Source: Ailanthus altissimus (lineage: Eukaryota > Streptophyta > Magnoliopsida > Sapindales > Simaroubaceae). Taken from it: a stretch of DNA of 64,000 nt. Within the stretch, counting starts at the first letter, position 1; every line of letters begins with the position of its first letter. The stretch covers positions 4,526,001 through 4,590,000 of the forward strand of contig OX327704.1 of NCBI GenBank assembly GCA_946807835.1. Direction: 5' to 3'. The notes under the pieces were generated by a model. It made no database searches. It saw only the letters and a list, made by a program, of their open reading frames with translations, and was not told the origin of the DNA. The position numbers and the translations under genes are program-made. Positions 44,116 to 55,330 of the stretch are shown here, piece after piece.

Positions 44116-44490
44116 TAAACCGAAATGTTAGTGTTAGAGAGATGAGAAAATTTTTTTAAAAAAAAGAGAGATTTCAACCAAAATTTATAAATAAAAAAAG
44201 AAATACGGCGGCTGAGCTGTATTAACTTGATTCAAGTGAGTCAAAACAGATCCTTAGGCAGGCGGGTTCCGGTGCGGCGGCTGAGGAGTTCGGGTTCCCG
44301 GGCGTCGCAGTGGAGATGGAATACTGCAGGGCGGTGGCGCCGGATTTACTTAGTGAGATGAGAGAAATGGGAGGGTTTGACGGAAGAGAGAAAGATGAGT
44401 GTTGGATTTTGAGGAGACATATATGAGTTCATGGTGTGGGCATTTTTATAACAAGCATATGTAATTTCAAATTAAAATTTGACACGTGGT
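44116..44490 (-). promoter_or_regulatory. Possible promoter and 5' UTR with G-box
   Basis: On the minus strand: G-box CACGTG (44,483-44,488, in the ABRE-like context CCACGTGTC), then CATATATG (44,418-44,425), then a CT-rich stretch ('catctttctctcttccgtc', about 44,375-44,400), then a GC-rich segment 44,250-44,350. The order G-box, TATA, CT-rich leader, ATG is that of a plant promoter. The leader would be about 300 nt. Without transcripts this remains inference. Confidence 0.3.
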
Positions 44491-44499
44491 ATTAAATTA

Positions 44500-44965
44500 A
44501 TTTTTTTAAAAAAATACAACTACAATTCAATTTTAATTCTTTGTAATAATTCATTATTAGTAAATCAATTCCATTTAATTTTAAAATAATTTTGATTCTA
44601 TTTTTCAATTATAATTTCAATTTTATTTCAATTCCAATTTTAATACCAATATAATTACAAATCCAATTTAAACTTTATTACAATCGATTTTTTATTTTTT
44701 TTGTGTTCATCCCAATTTCAATTTCAATTTTAAATATATGAATAAATGCATTACCAATTCTCATTTAAATTTTAATTCTAATACCAAATACAATTATAAT
44801 TACAATTTTGATTTGAGTTTTTTAATTTTCAATACTAATTTCAATTGCAATTCTACTTCAAATTTCAATAACAAATCTCATTGCAATTATGAATCAACTT
44901 TCAATTAAATTTTAGTAACATTTTCAACCACAATTTCATTTTTAGTTATAATTGCAATTTTAAAT
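44500..44965. repeat. Degenerate (CAATTT)n-like low-complexity tract, 1
   Basis: About 460 bp made of 'caattt', 'aattac', 'aattcc' words with an approximate 6-bp rhythm in which AATT recurs. No ORF. A similar tract lies at 45,770-46,075. Confidence 0.7.
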
Positions 44966-45769
44966 CTAATTACTATTTAATTTCTTTCTTTTTTTGACAA
45001 AATAAAATTTTCATTAATAGAATAAACTGATATAAAAATTAATGTATTTTTAAGTACACTGTTCATTTTTATCATAATTGAATCTATCCATTTTATTTGA
45101 ATGATGCATAATGAAATTTTTTTGTACGAGATCCATATATAAAATACTCTTACATACATAAACATACTTCGAGCACTCCATCTTTGACTCTTTTTAATTT
45201 TCTATTTTAATAATCGACTTCTAAGTGAATTTATTCTACCTTATATAAGGTTGATACATATTTAAAAAGAAAATCGACAACTCTAAAAAGAACTAAAACT
45301 AGTAAAGCATCCATTTTAGATCTAAATTTGAGTGACACAATATAAAAAGATATAAGATCTAAAATAAACACTAAATAAAAAGTAACAGGCAAACATTAAA
45401 AAATATTTACTAAAATAAAACATTGATATGTAAATAGCAAAACTACTATAGGAAAAGAATGCTATTATTACTAGATCTCATGAAAGAGTTCAATTTTTAT
45501 ATGTCACACGTCACCACAAAAAGTCAAATGTGAAGAAAAAAAATAAAAATGACATAAATTCATAAATTTAAAATTATTATAACTTGGTAAACCTATGAAA
45601 TTGTAAGTTTGCATCATATTTTATATGTTTCTATTATGTTGTCAATAAAGATTCATTGTCGAAGCCTAGCCAACATATAAGCACCATGTGAATAAGGCTC
45701 TAACTTATACTAATTTTTTTATTTTTTTTATAAACCTAAAAGAGAGAAAGAGAAAAGAAAATTAATTAC
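44966..45769. other. AT-rich sequence between the two AATT tracts
   Basis: No recognised gene. The minus frame 44,977-45,165 is AT-rich low-complexity translation. Confidence 0.4.
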
Positions 45770-46080
45770 CATTTAGTTTCAATTACAATTATACATCGAG
45801 TTACTCATTGTTATTATTATTATTATTATTAAATGTACACCAAAACTATACTCACATTTCAAATTTTAATTATAATTATATACAATTATAATTTTAATTG
45901 CAATTATATTTATAATTATTACATTTCTAACTCAATTTTTAATTAAAATTTTAGTGTCAATTACAATTACAATTTCAATTCTATTTTTTTTCATTTTCAA
46001 TGTCAATTTTAATCCCAAATTTAATTTTAATTCTATTTTTAGTTACAATAACATTTACAATTACAATTACTTTTATTACC
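45770..46080. repeat. Degenerate (CAATTT)n-like low-complexity tract, 2
   Basis: Same AATT-rich hexamer rhythm as 44,500-44,965, with an (ATT)7-8 microsatellite at about 45,810-45,831. The two tracts may be one expanded block split by an insertion. Confidence 0.65.
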
Positions 46081-46259
46081 ACTATATTAAAAACTGAAAA
46101 TAACTTTGAATAAATATGTGTTACTTTTGCAAAAATTAAATTTATTACAAAGTAAATAAATATTATTGGATCATGTCAAAATAAATAGTAAATTAATTTC
46201 CAAACTTCAAATATATAAATTTTAAGAAAGAAAAGTAAAACTAAATTTTAAATCCAAAC

Positions 46260-46600
46260 AAGCTCATATAAGGCCACGAATTTTTCTGGCTAAACCGAAT
46301 TATATAGCCACAAATTTGTGGCCTATAAAAATATTTTGAAATGACAATTTTGTGGCTATACGAAACATATATAGTTATAAATAAATATCGTGACCTACAC
46401 GTATATTTGGTGACGAGCGTATCGTGACTAAATGTGACAAATTTAGTGAGGAATAATTTATGGTTAAAATCATTTTCAATAATTCAGCGTGAACTTCTTA
46501 CTTACTTGCAAACTATTAGAAAGAAATTAAGATTTTTTTTACCTTAAAGTAATTTATAGCCACATAAATTGTTGTGCCTAATAAGTAATTTTCTATATAT
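46260..46600. repeat. Subterminal-type 'GCCACAAATTTGTGGC' repeats
   Basis: 'atagccacaaatttgtggcctata' (46,301-46,326) is a near-perfect palindrome. Related words 'ggccacgaattt' (46,272), 'attttgtggctata' (46,345), 'tcgtgactaaatgtgac' (46,430) and 'atagccacataaat' (46,556) surround it. Such 'GGCTATAAATTTGTGGC' words are typical of subterminal regions of plant CACTA-like elements. No CACTA termini or TSD were identified. Confidence 0.4.
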
Positions 46601-47720
46601 ATTTTTTAAAAACATTCTACAGCTAAGTCAGGGTGAGCATTTAAAAGAATAATAATTATCATTTTGGCAAGCGCCCACGCGCTCATATATATATATATAT
46701 ATATATTTAAATGTCTCATAATACATAATTACAAAAGTTTAATTTTGTGGTTAAACATCATTACAAGCATCCGTTGGGCCTACTACTTAAACGACCCAAT
46801 CAGTCTGCATCATACAAGCCTTTTTTTCTTTTTTACTCTTAAATGAAGCAGCCTTTGATTTTAAAGCTCAGAATTGGAAGATCCTTAAAACAAGAAGACT
46901 TACATGAATAAAATAAAATCAAATCCAATATTTAATAAATAAGTAATCCGACTTAATGACTTGTAAATTTTCACAAACTGGTTAGAGGCTTTGTGGAAAG
47001 TTGGGATAAATTAAATTATAATTTTTACTTTCATTCTAATTATTATTTTTAAATTTTAGTTGAAAAGGACTTAAAATCTATCTTAAACTCAACTAAATAT
47101 ATTTTCGAAAGAACATAAAGGATATTAATTAAATCTTATTTATGTGTACAAACTTTAAAAAATAATTTAAATTTATACACTATAAATATGTATAAAATTT
47201 AGCTTATGATTCATTCAATTTATTCTATTCAATTCATTCAGAAGTTATTGCAAACTATACAATAAAAATCATAATCATATTTGACTGTACAAACACTTTT
47301 TCACACATAGTACATTTTTTTTCGAATAAACACTTTTTTACACATAGTACACATAGTACACTTTTTCACACATGGTGTGCTATTATAAATCAAAAGAGTT
47401 CATAAGGATAAGTTGGTAATTGTAAGATAAACTCTACTTTAGTGGCGTCATTTGTTAAAATTGTCAAATAAATTCTTAGGAAAAAAAAGCAAAAAAACTA
47501 AAATGAAAAAGATGGTAGGGCACACAATTAAATGAACCTTCCAGAGCTTTTAGACTATACAGAAGTAGGAGGAACAAGCAACTAAGATTTGTTGACCCTA
47601 GAAAGCCATGTGTCCCCCCGTAATGGTAAACATACTTTTAAAGATTCTTAAGCAACTCAAATAGACGAGGAGAAAAACCTGAATGAAGAGATAAGACTGA
47701 TCGAGGGATTTGGGCAAGTG
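46601..47720. other. AT-rich intergenic sequence
   Basis: No gene. Contains a (TA)n tract at about 46,684-46,706 and near 47,300-47,375 the word 'cacatagtaca' and 'tttttcacacat' repeated three times. Confidence 0.4.
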
Positions 47721-47721
47721 A

Positions 47722-47976
47722 ATGGTGACTTTAAAGGAAAACCAACAATGTGAAAATAAGACGAGGCATGTTCAAAATGGACGAATGTCAAATAAAGATA
47801 CAAAGAGAGATACATCCCAAGAAATGATAAGTAAGCAGACTTTAGAAGAAGTAAAGAAGGTCGATGGAGATGATACAAAAGCTTCCATCATGAATGAAGT
47901 GGAGGGCTTACACGTGAAGATCACGAAGCCTGGTATAATTAAGGATACGATGAACCAAGTAAAGATAGCAAACTAA
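47722..47976 (+). CDS. Unrecognised 84-codon hydrophilic frame
   Basis: Lysine- and glutamate-rich frame (e.g. MSNKDTKRDTSQEMISKQ, ASIMNEVEGLHVKITKPG). The region 47,560-48,000 has fewer stops and higher GC than its flanks, so a decayed coding remnant, perhaps of a retrotransposon, is likelier than a gene. No family recognised. Confidence 0.2.
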   Translation: MVTLKENQQCENKTRHVQNGRMSNKDTKRDTSQEMISKQTLEEVKKVDGDDTKASIMNEVEGLHVKITKPGIIKDTMNQVKIAN

Positions 47977-48129
47977 GATAGACTCCATAAGTATTATTAT
48001 GGCCATAAGTAATTATTTTTGAGAAAAAGAGTTTAATTTTAGGGATAAATAATATTTACAAAATAAAATTACAAAAGTATTTATAAATATTATTTGTTAA
48101 AATACAATTTTAAAGATAAGTTTACAGTC

Positions 48130-49150
48130 AAGTATATGGAGATTTGACGGTATTGATCTATATCTCTACTCTACCCATATATAAATGATGGAGAAAATAT
48201 ACAGATATGTTATAACCTCAACTTGTGTAGTCTAACGCTCTATTTTGTAATATCAGTAACATATGTGTGGGGCATCATTCACGGATGTATGGAGGAGTTT
48301 CATATGCAATTTGGGTGTGGACCTAAAGAATCTCATAATATATAGTGTACTCGTTGTGCACTAGGGTAGCATTATGGATTGAACAGTTCCATCTTAGAAA
48401 TTTTAATAAACCGAAAATATATTTTAGAGTTTCTCAGGTTGTGCACTTGTGTAAACTTAAATGTTAAGTACATAACTTAATTAGTTGATAAGAATTCTTA
48501 ACTAATTAGATATTAATAAGTGGCATAATTTTAGTCCATGAATTATTTTACCATGAATTCACCCATTAACCTTATTAGTAAAATTAATAAGGTAAAAATT
48601 AATTATTCAAATAATTTTTGAAAAATTGAATAAATATTATTTAAATAAAAAATATACAATTTTTATTTGTTTGTTATTTTATTGTTAAATGAAAAACATA
48701 CCTAATTTAAGAAACATAAATTAAATTTACTGGTGCACAATTTGTAGAAATTAATAGTCCATTTGTTTTAGACCATTGAAATTTGCATCCAAAATTATTT
48801 TTGGTACTTGGTTACTTAACCAAAATGTGGTGGAGTACTTGTGAAGTGTTTAGAGTACCAAAATAGATGGAATTCATTTTTTATTAATAAATGAGAAGCA
48901 AAAACTTGGGGAGGAAGAAGGATTGAAAGAGAGTTTTTGTTTTGAAAATGTTTTCTTTGAACAAAGTGTTCTAAGAATAACTACAGAGAAAGAAAAATTA
49001 ATTCATCTTATTTTCTTTCAAGAAAAAAAAATTTGTTGCTTAAAATTTAGTAGTTGTTATTCTAGCTTTACAATTCTATCGGATTATTGTGAACTAGAAT
49101 TGTACAATAATTCACTTCAAGGTGAGTTTAAGGTTAGAGTTTGAAACAAT
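48130..49150 (+). repeat. Long copia-family LTR, copy C (inverted, partial)
   Basis: The complement of the block in copies A and B. 'agtgtactcgttgtgcactagggtagca' (48,345-48,372) mirrors 'gctgccc.agtgcacaacgagtacac'. 'ggacctaaagaatct' mirrors the 'aga.tc..taggtcc' text, and 'ttgtgtag.ctaacgc' mirrors its neighbour. Downstream come the 'taagtacataacttaattag' and AT-rich U3-like parts. It lacks the 'ggcacgtaagca' end, so it is truncated at about 48,130. Heavily diverged. Confidence 0.65.
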
Positions 49151-49409
49151 CCAAAAAATTGAAATCTTCATCGAAATACTTTAAATATATGTTTTTGTAA
49201 TATTAAATTATTAATTATTTAATTTACATGTATATATGTTGATTATATACTTAATTTCGCTGTAAAATCGTGTATATAATACATGTATTTAATTTTTTCA
49301 ATATGTACACAATTACATGCATACACCCTAAAATATGTTAACACTTTGAGGGGCCATATTCATAACCTCGTAAAAAATGTACACTTAGCTAGATACAGAC
49401 TACAAGACT
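49151..49409. other. AT-rich sequence, no gene
   Basis: Follows the U3-like end of LTR copy C. (AT)-rich with 'atgtatataatacatgta' text. Nothing coding. Confidence 0.35.
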
Positions 49410-49960
49410 ATTGAGAGAAAAATTTAGACAAAAAAGAAAAAGTTCTACCAATACTTAATATGATCCATGGCTCTTTATTTGACTTCACCTATCTAGGAGA
49501 AGGGAATGACGAAGAGGAAGAAGTAAATGAACGACTAGCAGACGACACAACTATGAGGGAAACTTTTGTAACTTTTTTTATTACTCAAGAACTGGGGCAA
49601 ATCACTTTCTCTCAGGAAGATTGATAATTTCACACATGGATCCTCTAGCAATCAACTTAAATATTAACGAAACAATAGTTTGAAAAGTCCTAATTGACAG
49701 AAGAATTAGCATAGATATTTTATTTTAGAAAGTTTTCTAGGGATTAAAATTGAATGAGAAAAATATTTGAAGATGTAACAAAGAGTTCATTGAAGATGAG
49801 CTATTGATAAGTTATTTATATAATATGACTTTGAGGAAATGCATGGTAAAGATGGATAAAATTAAAATTGATATATTTCATTTATTGTGTATTATTGGGC
49901 TACAAACAACGAAGTTATTTGGATGAATTTATAATTTAAATGGTAAATAATTTAAAATAA
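49410..49960 (+). pseudogene. Tat-lineage gag-protease fragment
   Basis: Plus-strand text near 49,461-49,620 reads MIHGSLFDFTYLGE, then ITFSQED, then after frame changes LDPLAINLNINETI-type and a 'VLIDRRISIDILF' line near 49,690-49,730. Tat proteases have 'ITF...D', 'H.DPLVI...I.....RVLVDGGSS.DIL'. The catalytic Asp-Gly-Gly is replaced by DRR. Fragment only; no neighbouring RT. Confidence 0.5.
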
Positions 49961-50399
49961 TTTAATAAATATCATTGAAGCAATAATTTATAGGAGTGCA
50001 CTTGTAATTCATTAGAAATGGCATTGAATTGTAAGAGCAATCAGACGTATAAAGAGGAAAATAAAATTTATATAGATTTTGTCATGCCTTTCGGGTTTAT
50101 GATTAATTTTTACATTAATTAATCTTAAATTTTTATATATCATTTTTTAATTTATGCTATGAAAAATTTTATTATTTGTATAGATCTAAGAAACAATCCC
50201 ATTGTATAAGGTTATATATACTTAAGAAACTCCACTCATGATCTCCTGTTTGTTAAAATAGAGATTTAGAAAGAATGTAACACAAGACAATAATTATTTC
50301 AACAATAATTAATTTTTTTTAACAATAGTTGTTAAAGTTTTCAAATGCTTATTTAGTTTGTTTCTTGTTATGTTAGTTGGATGTGAAATGAAAGTTATC
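49961..50399. other. AT-rich sequence, no gene
   Basis: No supported feature; possible decayed continuation of the gypsy fragment. Confidence 0.35.
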
Positions 50400-52033
50400 T
50401 CTAAAAGACCATGAGATGAAACTAGAGTTTATACAAGCATTAATGCAGTTTAAGTAGTCAGTTAGAAGTTATGGTGGGCACTTTGATAAAGGAGGTAACA
50501 AAGTGGGTACTGACGTTGTTTATGGTCACGTTAATCAGTCTAGAAATGACCCTAAAATAGAGTATGATGGACAAAATCAAGGCGTACTAGAGGCAAATAA
50601 AGATTAGGTACATTATTTGGTATAAAATTTCTTTATTCATGTTATATGTATTAAATGTTTGCTTAACGTTTATTTATTTATTAAATTAAACACAATTTGA
50701 ATAATACATAACAACATCTACATATCTAAATGATTATTACCATCAAAGGTTAATTATTTACATAACGAGATTACATCAATGAAAAAAAAAGGTGTTAGAA
50801 GTATATGAACAGTTACGACAATCACACAAAAAAGATAAAAAAAAGTTGACGAAAGAGATTAGATTACTTAGACAATTACTACAATTATTACCAATGAGGT
50901 CAATCAAGAAGGTTTAATTTGTGTTTCTTTATAGAACTTGTTTATTATGAATATATGCATTTATGTTGTTTAGTTTCCTCTAACAGGTGCAGATTGGAGC
51001 AATGATGTTAGTTCGCCTAAAGCTAAATAAAGACTAACTTTGAGGCATAAAATGATTTTTAACAAGGCACTGATGTTGGAGATGCTAGTATGTGGGTGTT
51101 ATCTATAGCCCTTAAGGGGGCGAGCAAGTTCAGATGAGAATATAAATCTGCGAGGGTCATTTATACGCCTTATATGAATTATATTGTTAGAAAACAAAAT
51201 AGGAGAAAATAATAGTTAGAGCTCGAGTAGGTGTATCAAGAGTCAAAGGTTAATGTGGATCTAATGCGTCAATTGATCTAATGCGTCCAATTGACTTAAC
51301 CTTTTAGGTAAGATTTGAGGCATGGCTTTTGTGAGGGAAGTGGATGCGCCAATCTACCTAGTATTGATGCTGACTATACATGGTTTTCAAATACTACTAT
51401 AACACTAGCTAGACAAAATTGTAAGTATTTACAACTAAATGTTAGTTACTCATTTTTATTATATAATATTGATAATTTAATGCCACGTTCTTATATTGTA
51501 GCACATTAATGGGTATCTTAGATTGATTCATCTATGTCAATATGAATACCCCCAATCATTACCCTAAAGATGTACAATTACATATTCATATTTTTTTGTA
51601 AGTATTTTCTTTGGATGTAAACAAATTAATATTTATGTTATTATTGACTCTTTTATAATCTATTTTATTGAAATTTGATTGTTTTGGGATTCTTTTATGG
51701 GTTTTTATATAAGTATCGTCATGATTTATTGTCTATCAATTGCAATCTTAGTCTAGTTCAATTTGAAATTGGTGACAAGGAGTACTATATGTTGGTAACC
51801 AGTGGATCGATGTCAATAAGGTATATGTATTATTATTTTACTACACATGAGGCGTTTACTCATTTTTACATTATTTTTCACAATTTTAATATATTTTTTC
51901 TTTCAGATTTTTAGGTATATTTTTTGGTCAATTACTGCGACAAGCATTGGATTGCAATTGAGATTAATTTGGTTAGTTGACAAGTCACTTTTGTCGGGGT
52001 CTAATAATACAGGTGGGTGTATGTATATGCAAT
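50400..52033 (+). pseudogene. Probable CACTA/MULE-associated coding remnant with Ulp1-like end
   Basis: Several plus-strand coding-like patches appear with intron-like gaps. 50,400-50,605 has RSYGGHFDKGGNKVGTDVVY. 50,792-50,918 has a leucine-rich coiled coil (VLEVYEQLRQSHKKDKKK then LTKEIRLLRQLLQLLP). 51,735-51,800 has LVQFEIGDKEYYMLV. 51,915-51,965 has NYCDKHWIAIEINL, which resembles the catalytic His box (.HW.L..IDL) of Ulp1/C48 cysteine proteases carried by plant CACTA and Mutator-like elements. No Asp/Cys boxes or TIRs were seen. Ends at the copia LTR. Confidence 0.35.
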
Positions 52034-54112
52034 TGTGTCTATTGCCTAAAATACGTATCACATACATATTATATGCGGCGAAAGCGTTTAAATTAAACAA
52101 TAAACACAATAAATAAATATATTAATCACATTAATATATTAGAAGGTTCAAGAACTCACCTTAACGTATAACATTATATACATATTTTCTTGAAGTCCGC
52201 ATAGAGACCAATTCGTATACAGTTCTAGTCACCAACTTAGTGAGTTTAGTGAGCTAGAACAGCAGTCCGATATACAATATGAGATTAACTCTTAATCCCA
52301 AAAATGGTCGGTGTATGTTTTTATATCATTTTCTCCAAAAGGATAACAAATGGAGAATTTGAAGCATTTCACAATTGTTCCAATTGTAAGCATAGAGAAA
52401 AAAAAAAACAATTTCATTTTCTCTTTTTTTTTTCCTTCTTCTTCCTTTTCCTATCTCCATTTCTTTCCCTCGGTTAAAACACACTACTCCCACACTCACT
52501 CTTTCTCTCTCTCTCTCTCTCTCTTTATATATATATATATATATAATAAAATAATATAATAATAATATAAAAATATAATGGGTGCCAACTATTTGGCACC
52601 TAAATATAATAATAATATATATAAATTATATAATAAAATATTATATAAAATAATATAATAATGAGAGAGAATGATTATTTAACAATTAAATAATTATAGT
52701 GTGAAATGACCATTTTGTCTCTCATAAATAGTTACCAAGTTTACCCGTTAGTGGGTTCTACCAAATTTCACACTTAGTTAAACTCAACCGAGAGTCCACA
52801 ATACGCTGCGTGTCATAATACAATTAGTAAATAACAATTATTGACTAATTGTTATATTTAGCACTTAAATACAGACACGCACGTATCTCTGTGGTAGTGC
52901 TGAATATTGCTAGATTAAACACTTTAATCCGGTACGCTGCCCCAGTGCACAACGAGTACACTCCATATTGCGGGACTCCCTAGGTCTTATGCCCGATTCG
53001 TCAAATAGAACTATTCCATGAGTCCGTGAGCAATGTCCCATGCACACGTCACGGATATACAAATTAGCGCGTTGAACCATGCAAGTTGAGGTTACAACGC
53101 ATACGTATAGTCCTTCAGTCATGATATCCTGGATGTGCGGGATATAGATTGTCACCGTTAAATCCCATAGTGCTCATTCATGTCTTATCTCTAGACATGT
53201 ATCTCACTGAACAATATGTGCAAACTCTTTTGCCATATTGTTCCACCCTGGCGGAACTTTTTTCCGAGATGATTGCTTGTGGCCACAAGACTTTCTGACA
53301 TATAGTCTCGAAGCATCTGGATATCTAACTCCTTATGTGAGCTAACGGATACCATATATGTACACACTAGACTCCATAAACATCGAATCATACCTACCGA
53401 TACCCAGCGGTCACACCATAAAAGGTCTGTGACATGTGTGGAACAAAAGTATGGTGGATCACTTATAAGTCCACCGTGGCACTCAGGTCAAAGGACCACG
53501 TATACTACTCAGCTCAAGAGAACCCTTCGTTGACGGCTTAGATAAGGTGTCTATCGGAGGCCCTCGTGAGTCTGTCCTATATCCAGTCCTAACTAGATAC
53601 CCATATGTCAATCAAGCTCCAAGCTCACAGTCGGCAAGGAACAACCATCTATACCCTATAGGTACGATATATGTTGATCTATATTAAGGTATCCACCGAC
53701 AGACCTACATCGGTAGAAATAGATCAGGGATAATTATTTGAGAACATATTTGCGCAACTTGCATTTTCTGACACCAGATTGTAACTCTTGTAACTATGCA
53801 GTTACTAGTATATTCTCAAGTCTATATCCCATTACATCAAGGCTTCAAATCTTGGATATGCTGAGTATTATAACCAGTTAACCCTTAACTGTGCTAACAT
53901 TTAGCATTTAAATCTCTCAGTGTGGCTAACTATGAACCTTTATCTAAACTCCTTTAGATCTGATCTGAACTCCTTCAAATCGTACAATGTCTGTAATGTT
54001 ATATTGCATGATATCATATAAATGGGTATTAGTGATTTAATGAGAATGTACACTTGTATAAATACACAAGTATATATACATTCAGGGATGGCACGTAAGC
54101 ACCGACCCTAAT
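52034..54112 (-). repeat. Copia 3' LTR (~2.08 kb)
   Basis: Left end TGTGTCTATT, as in copy B. Minus-strand start near ...TATTAGGGTCGG. It has a (CT)n(TA)n tract at 52,500-52,545, AT-rich U3-like part to 52,900, and the conserved block 52,920-53,720 with 'cacaacgagtacac', 'tcaggtcaaaggaccacgtatactac' and 'gatctatattaaggtatccaccgac'. Confidence 0.75.
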
Positions 54113-55330
54113 AATCTCTCACTTACTCTAGTTCCATTCCTGGTGACATCTCATACACATCGACTCTACGTGTTTTATAAACACTTTTAGAGTCATGGCC
54201 TTAGAAAGTAGGTCCGCTAAATTTTTATAGAACACTTCTACTAATAATCACATCTCTTTAAGCCAAGATCCTTGTAGTCATGTAAGACTCCTCTCATCAT
54301 AATTAGAGTACTGGTGTGCTTTTGGCACTTCGGCTTGTACAACGGCCTTAGTTTTGCCGCAAACTTATGAGATATGATTAATCTGTCTTGGAACTCTTCC
54401 AAGGCCAGCGATAAACCTATGAATCCTCACTGCCACTTTTGCTGCACTAATCTGATAAATTAGCAGTGAATCCCAGTTTAGTGCTATTCCAACTCTCTTG
54501 TACTATTAAGAATAAAAACATACCCAAATGTAGACTCTCTATCATCTAGGTCAAACTAGAAGTTTGACTCTGTACATCATCTCATTTGTAAGTTACTTTC
54601 TCCATATTTGAGAAACTTACCTCAGGATATGTTTGACTACCATCAAATGGTGGTTACCTGAATCAGACTGAAACTCGTTCATAACTCTTATAGCCAAACT
54701 AATCTCAGGTTTTAAACACATCGTAGCATACATCAATCTCTGAAAAGCTGACGTATCTGATGTGTTAGACACTCTAACTTTCTTATCTTTCATCTGAATA
54801 GACACTCTCATCAAAAGATAAACACCAGGTCTATTGATGTGAAATGATTTGGGAGAGTCATATCAGCTTCCTAACTCTATCTTTATAAAGCTTTATATCT
54901 AGAATAAAGAAAGTCTTTCCTAAATCCTTTATGGAGAAATTCTTATGAGTTGCTTCTAACTGATTATAACATACTGACATCATTCCGAATGACCAATATG
55001 TCATCAACAAAGGCATAAAGAAGACTATCATGCTCCTACTGACATTTCATGCACACTGGATCAGAAGTCTGGCTGGACGTAAAACCTTCAGGCTATTCCA
55101 TAAATATCTCTTACTCGAGGTATCTATTCTGGAACACCGTCTTTACATCCATTTGCTAAACCTCAAAATCATAATGTGCTGCAAGAGCCAATAACATACT
55201 AGTCGACTTTAACATCAATATTGGTCTAAAAGTTTCCTTTTAATTGATCCTAGATCACTAAGGATTACTTTTTTTAGAACCAATATAGGACCTAAAAGGT
55301 CTCTACCTTCCATCTGGCTCTTATTACCTT
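54113..55330 (-). pseudogene. Copia RT and RNase H remnant
   Basis: Minus-strand pieces in order. QMDVKTVFQNRYLE (about 55,150; normally QMDVKTAFLNG.L) and ME-PEGFTS come first. LLYAFVDDILVIRNDVSML (about 54,990-55,030) is the RT active box, with both Asp intact but the usual Tyr changed to Phe and an extra residue shift. Then 54,617-54,814 has SAFQRLMYATMCLKPEISLA and FQSDSGNHHLMVVKHILR, the RNase H entry (normally ..GSLMY....RPD......RF...P...H....K.ILRYL). It ends NLADLLSKAMTLKVFIKHVE (about 54,210). Stops and frameshifts throughout. Confidence 0.8.

Noticed and set aside
52350..52559. 69-codon plus frame with Ser/Leu/Ile runs
   Set aside because: Translation of (CT)n(TA)n microsatellite within an LTR.
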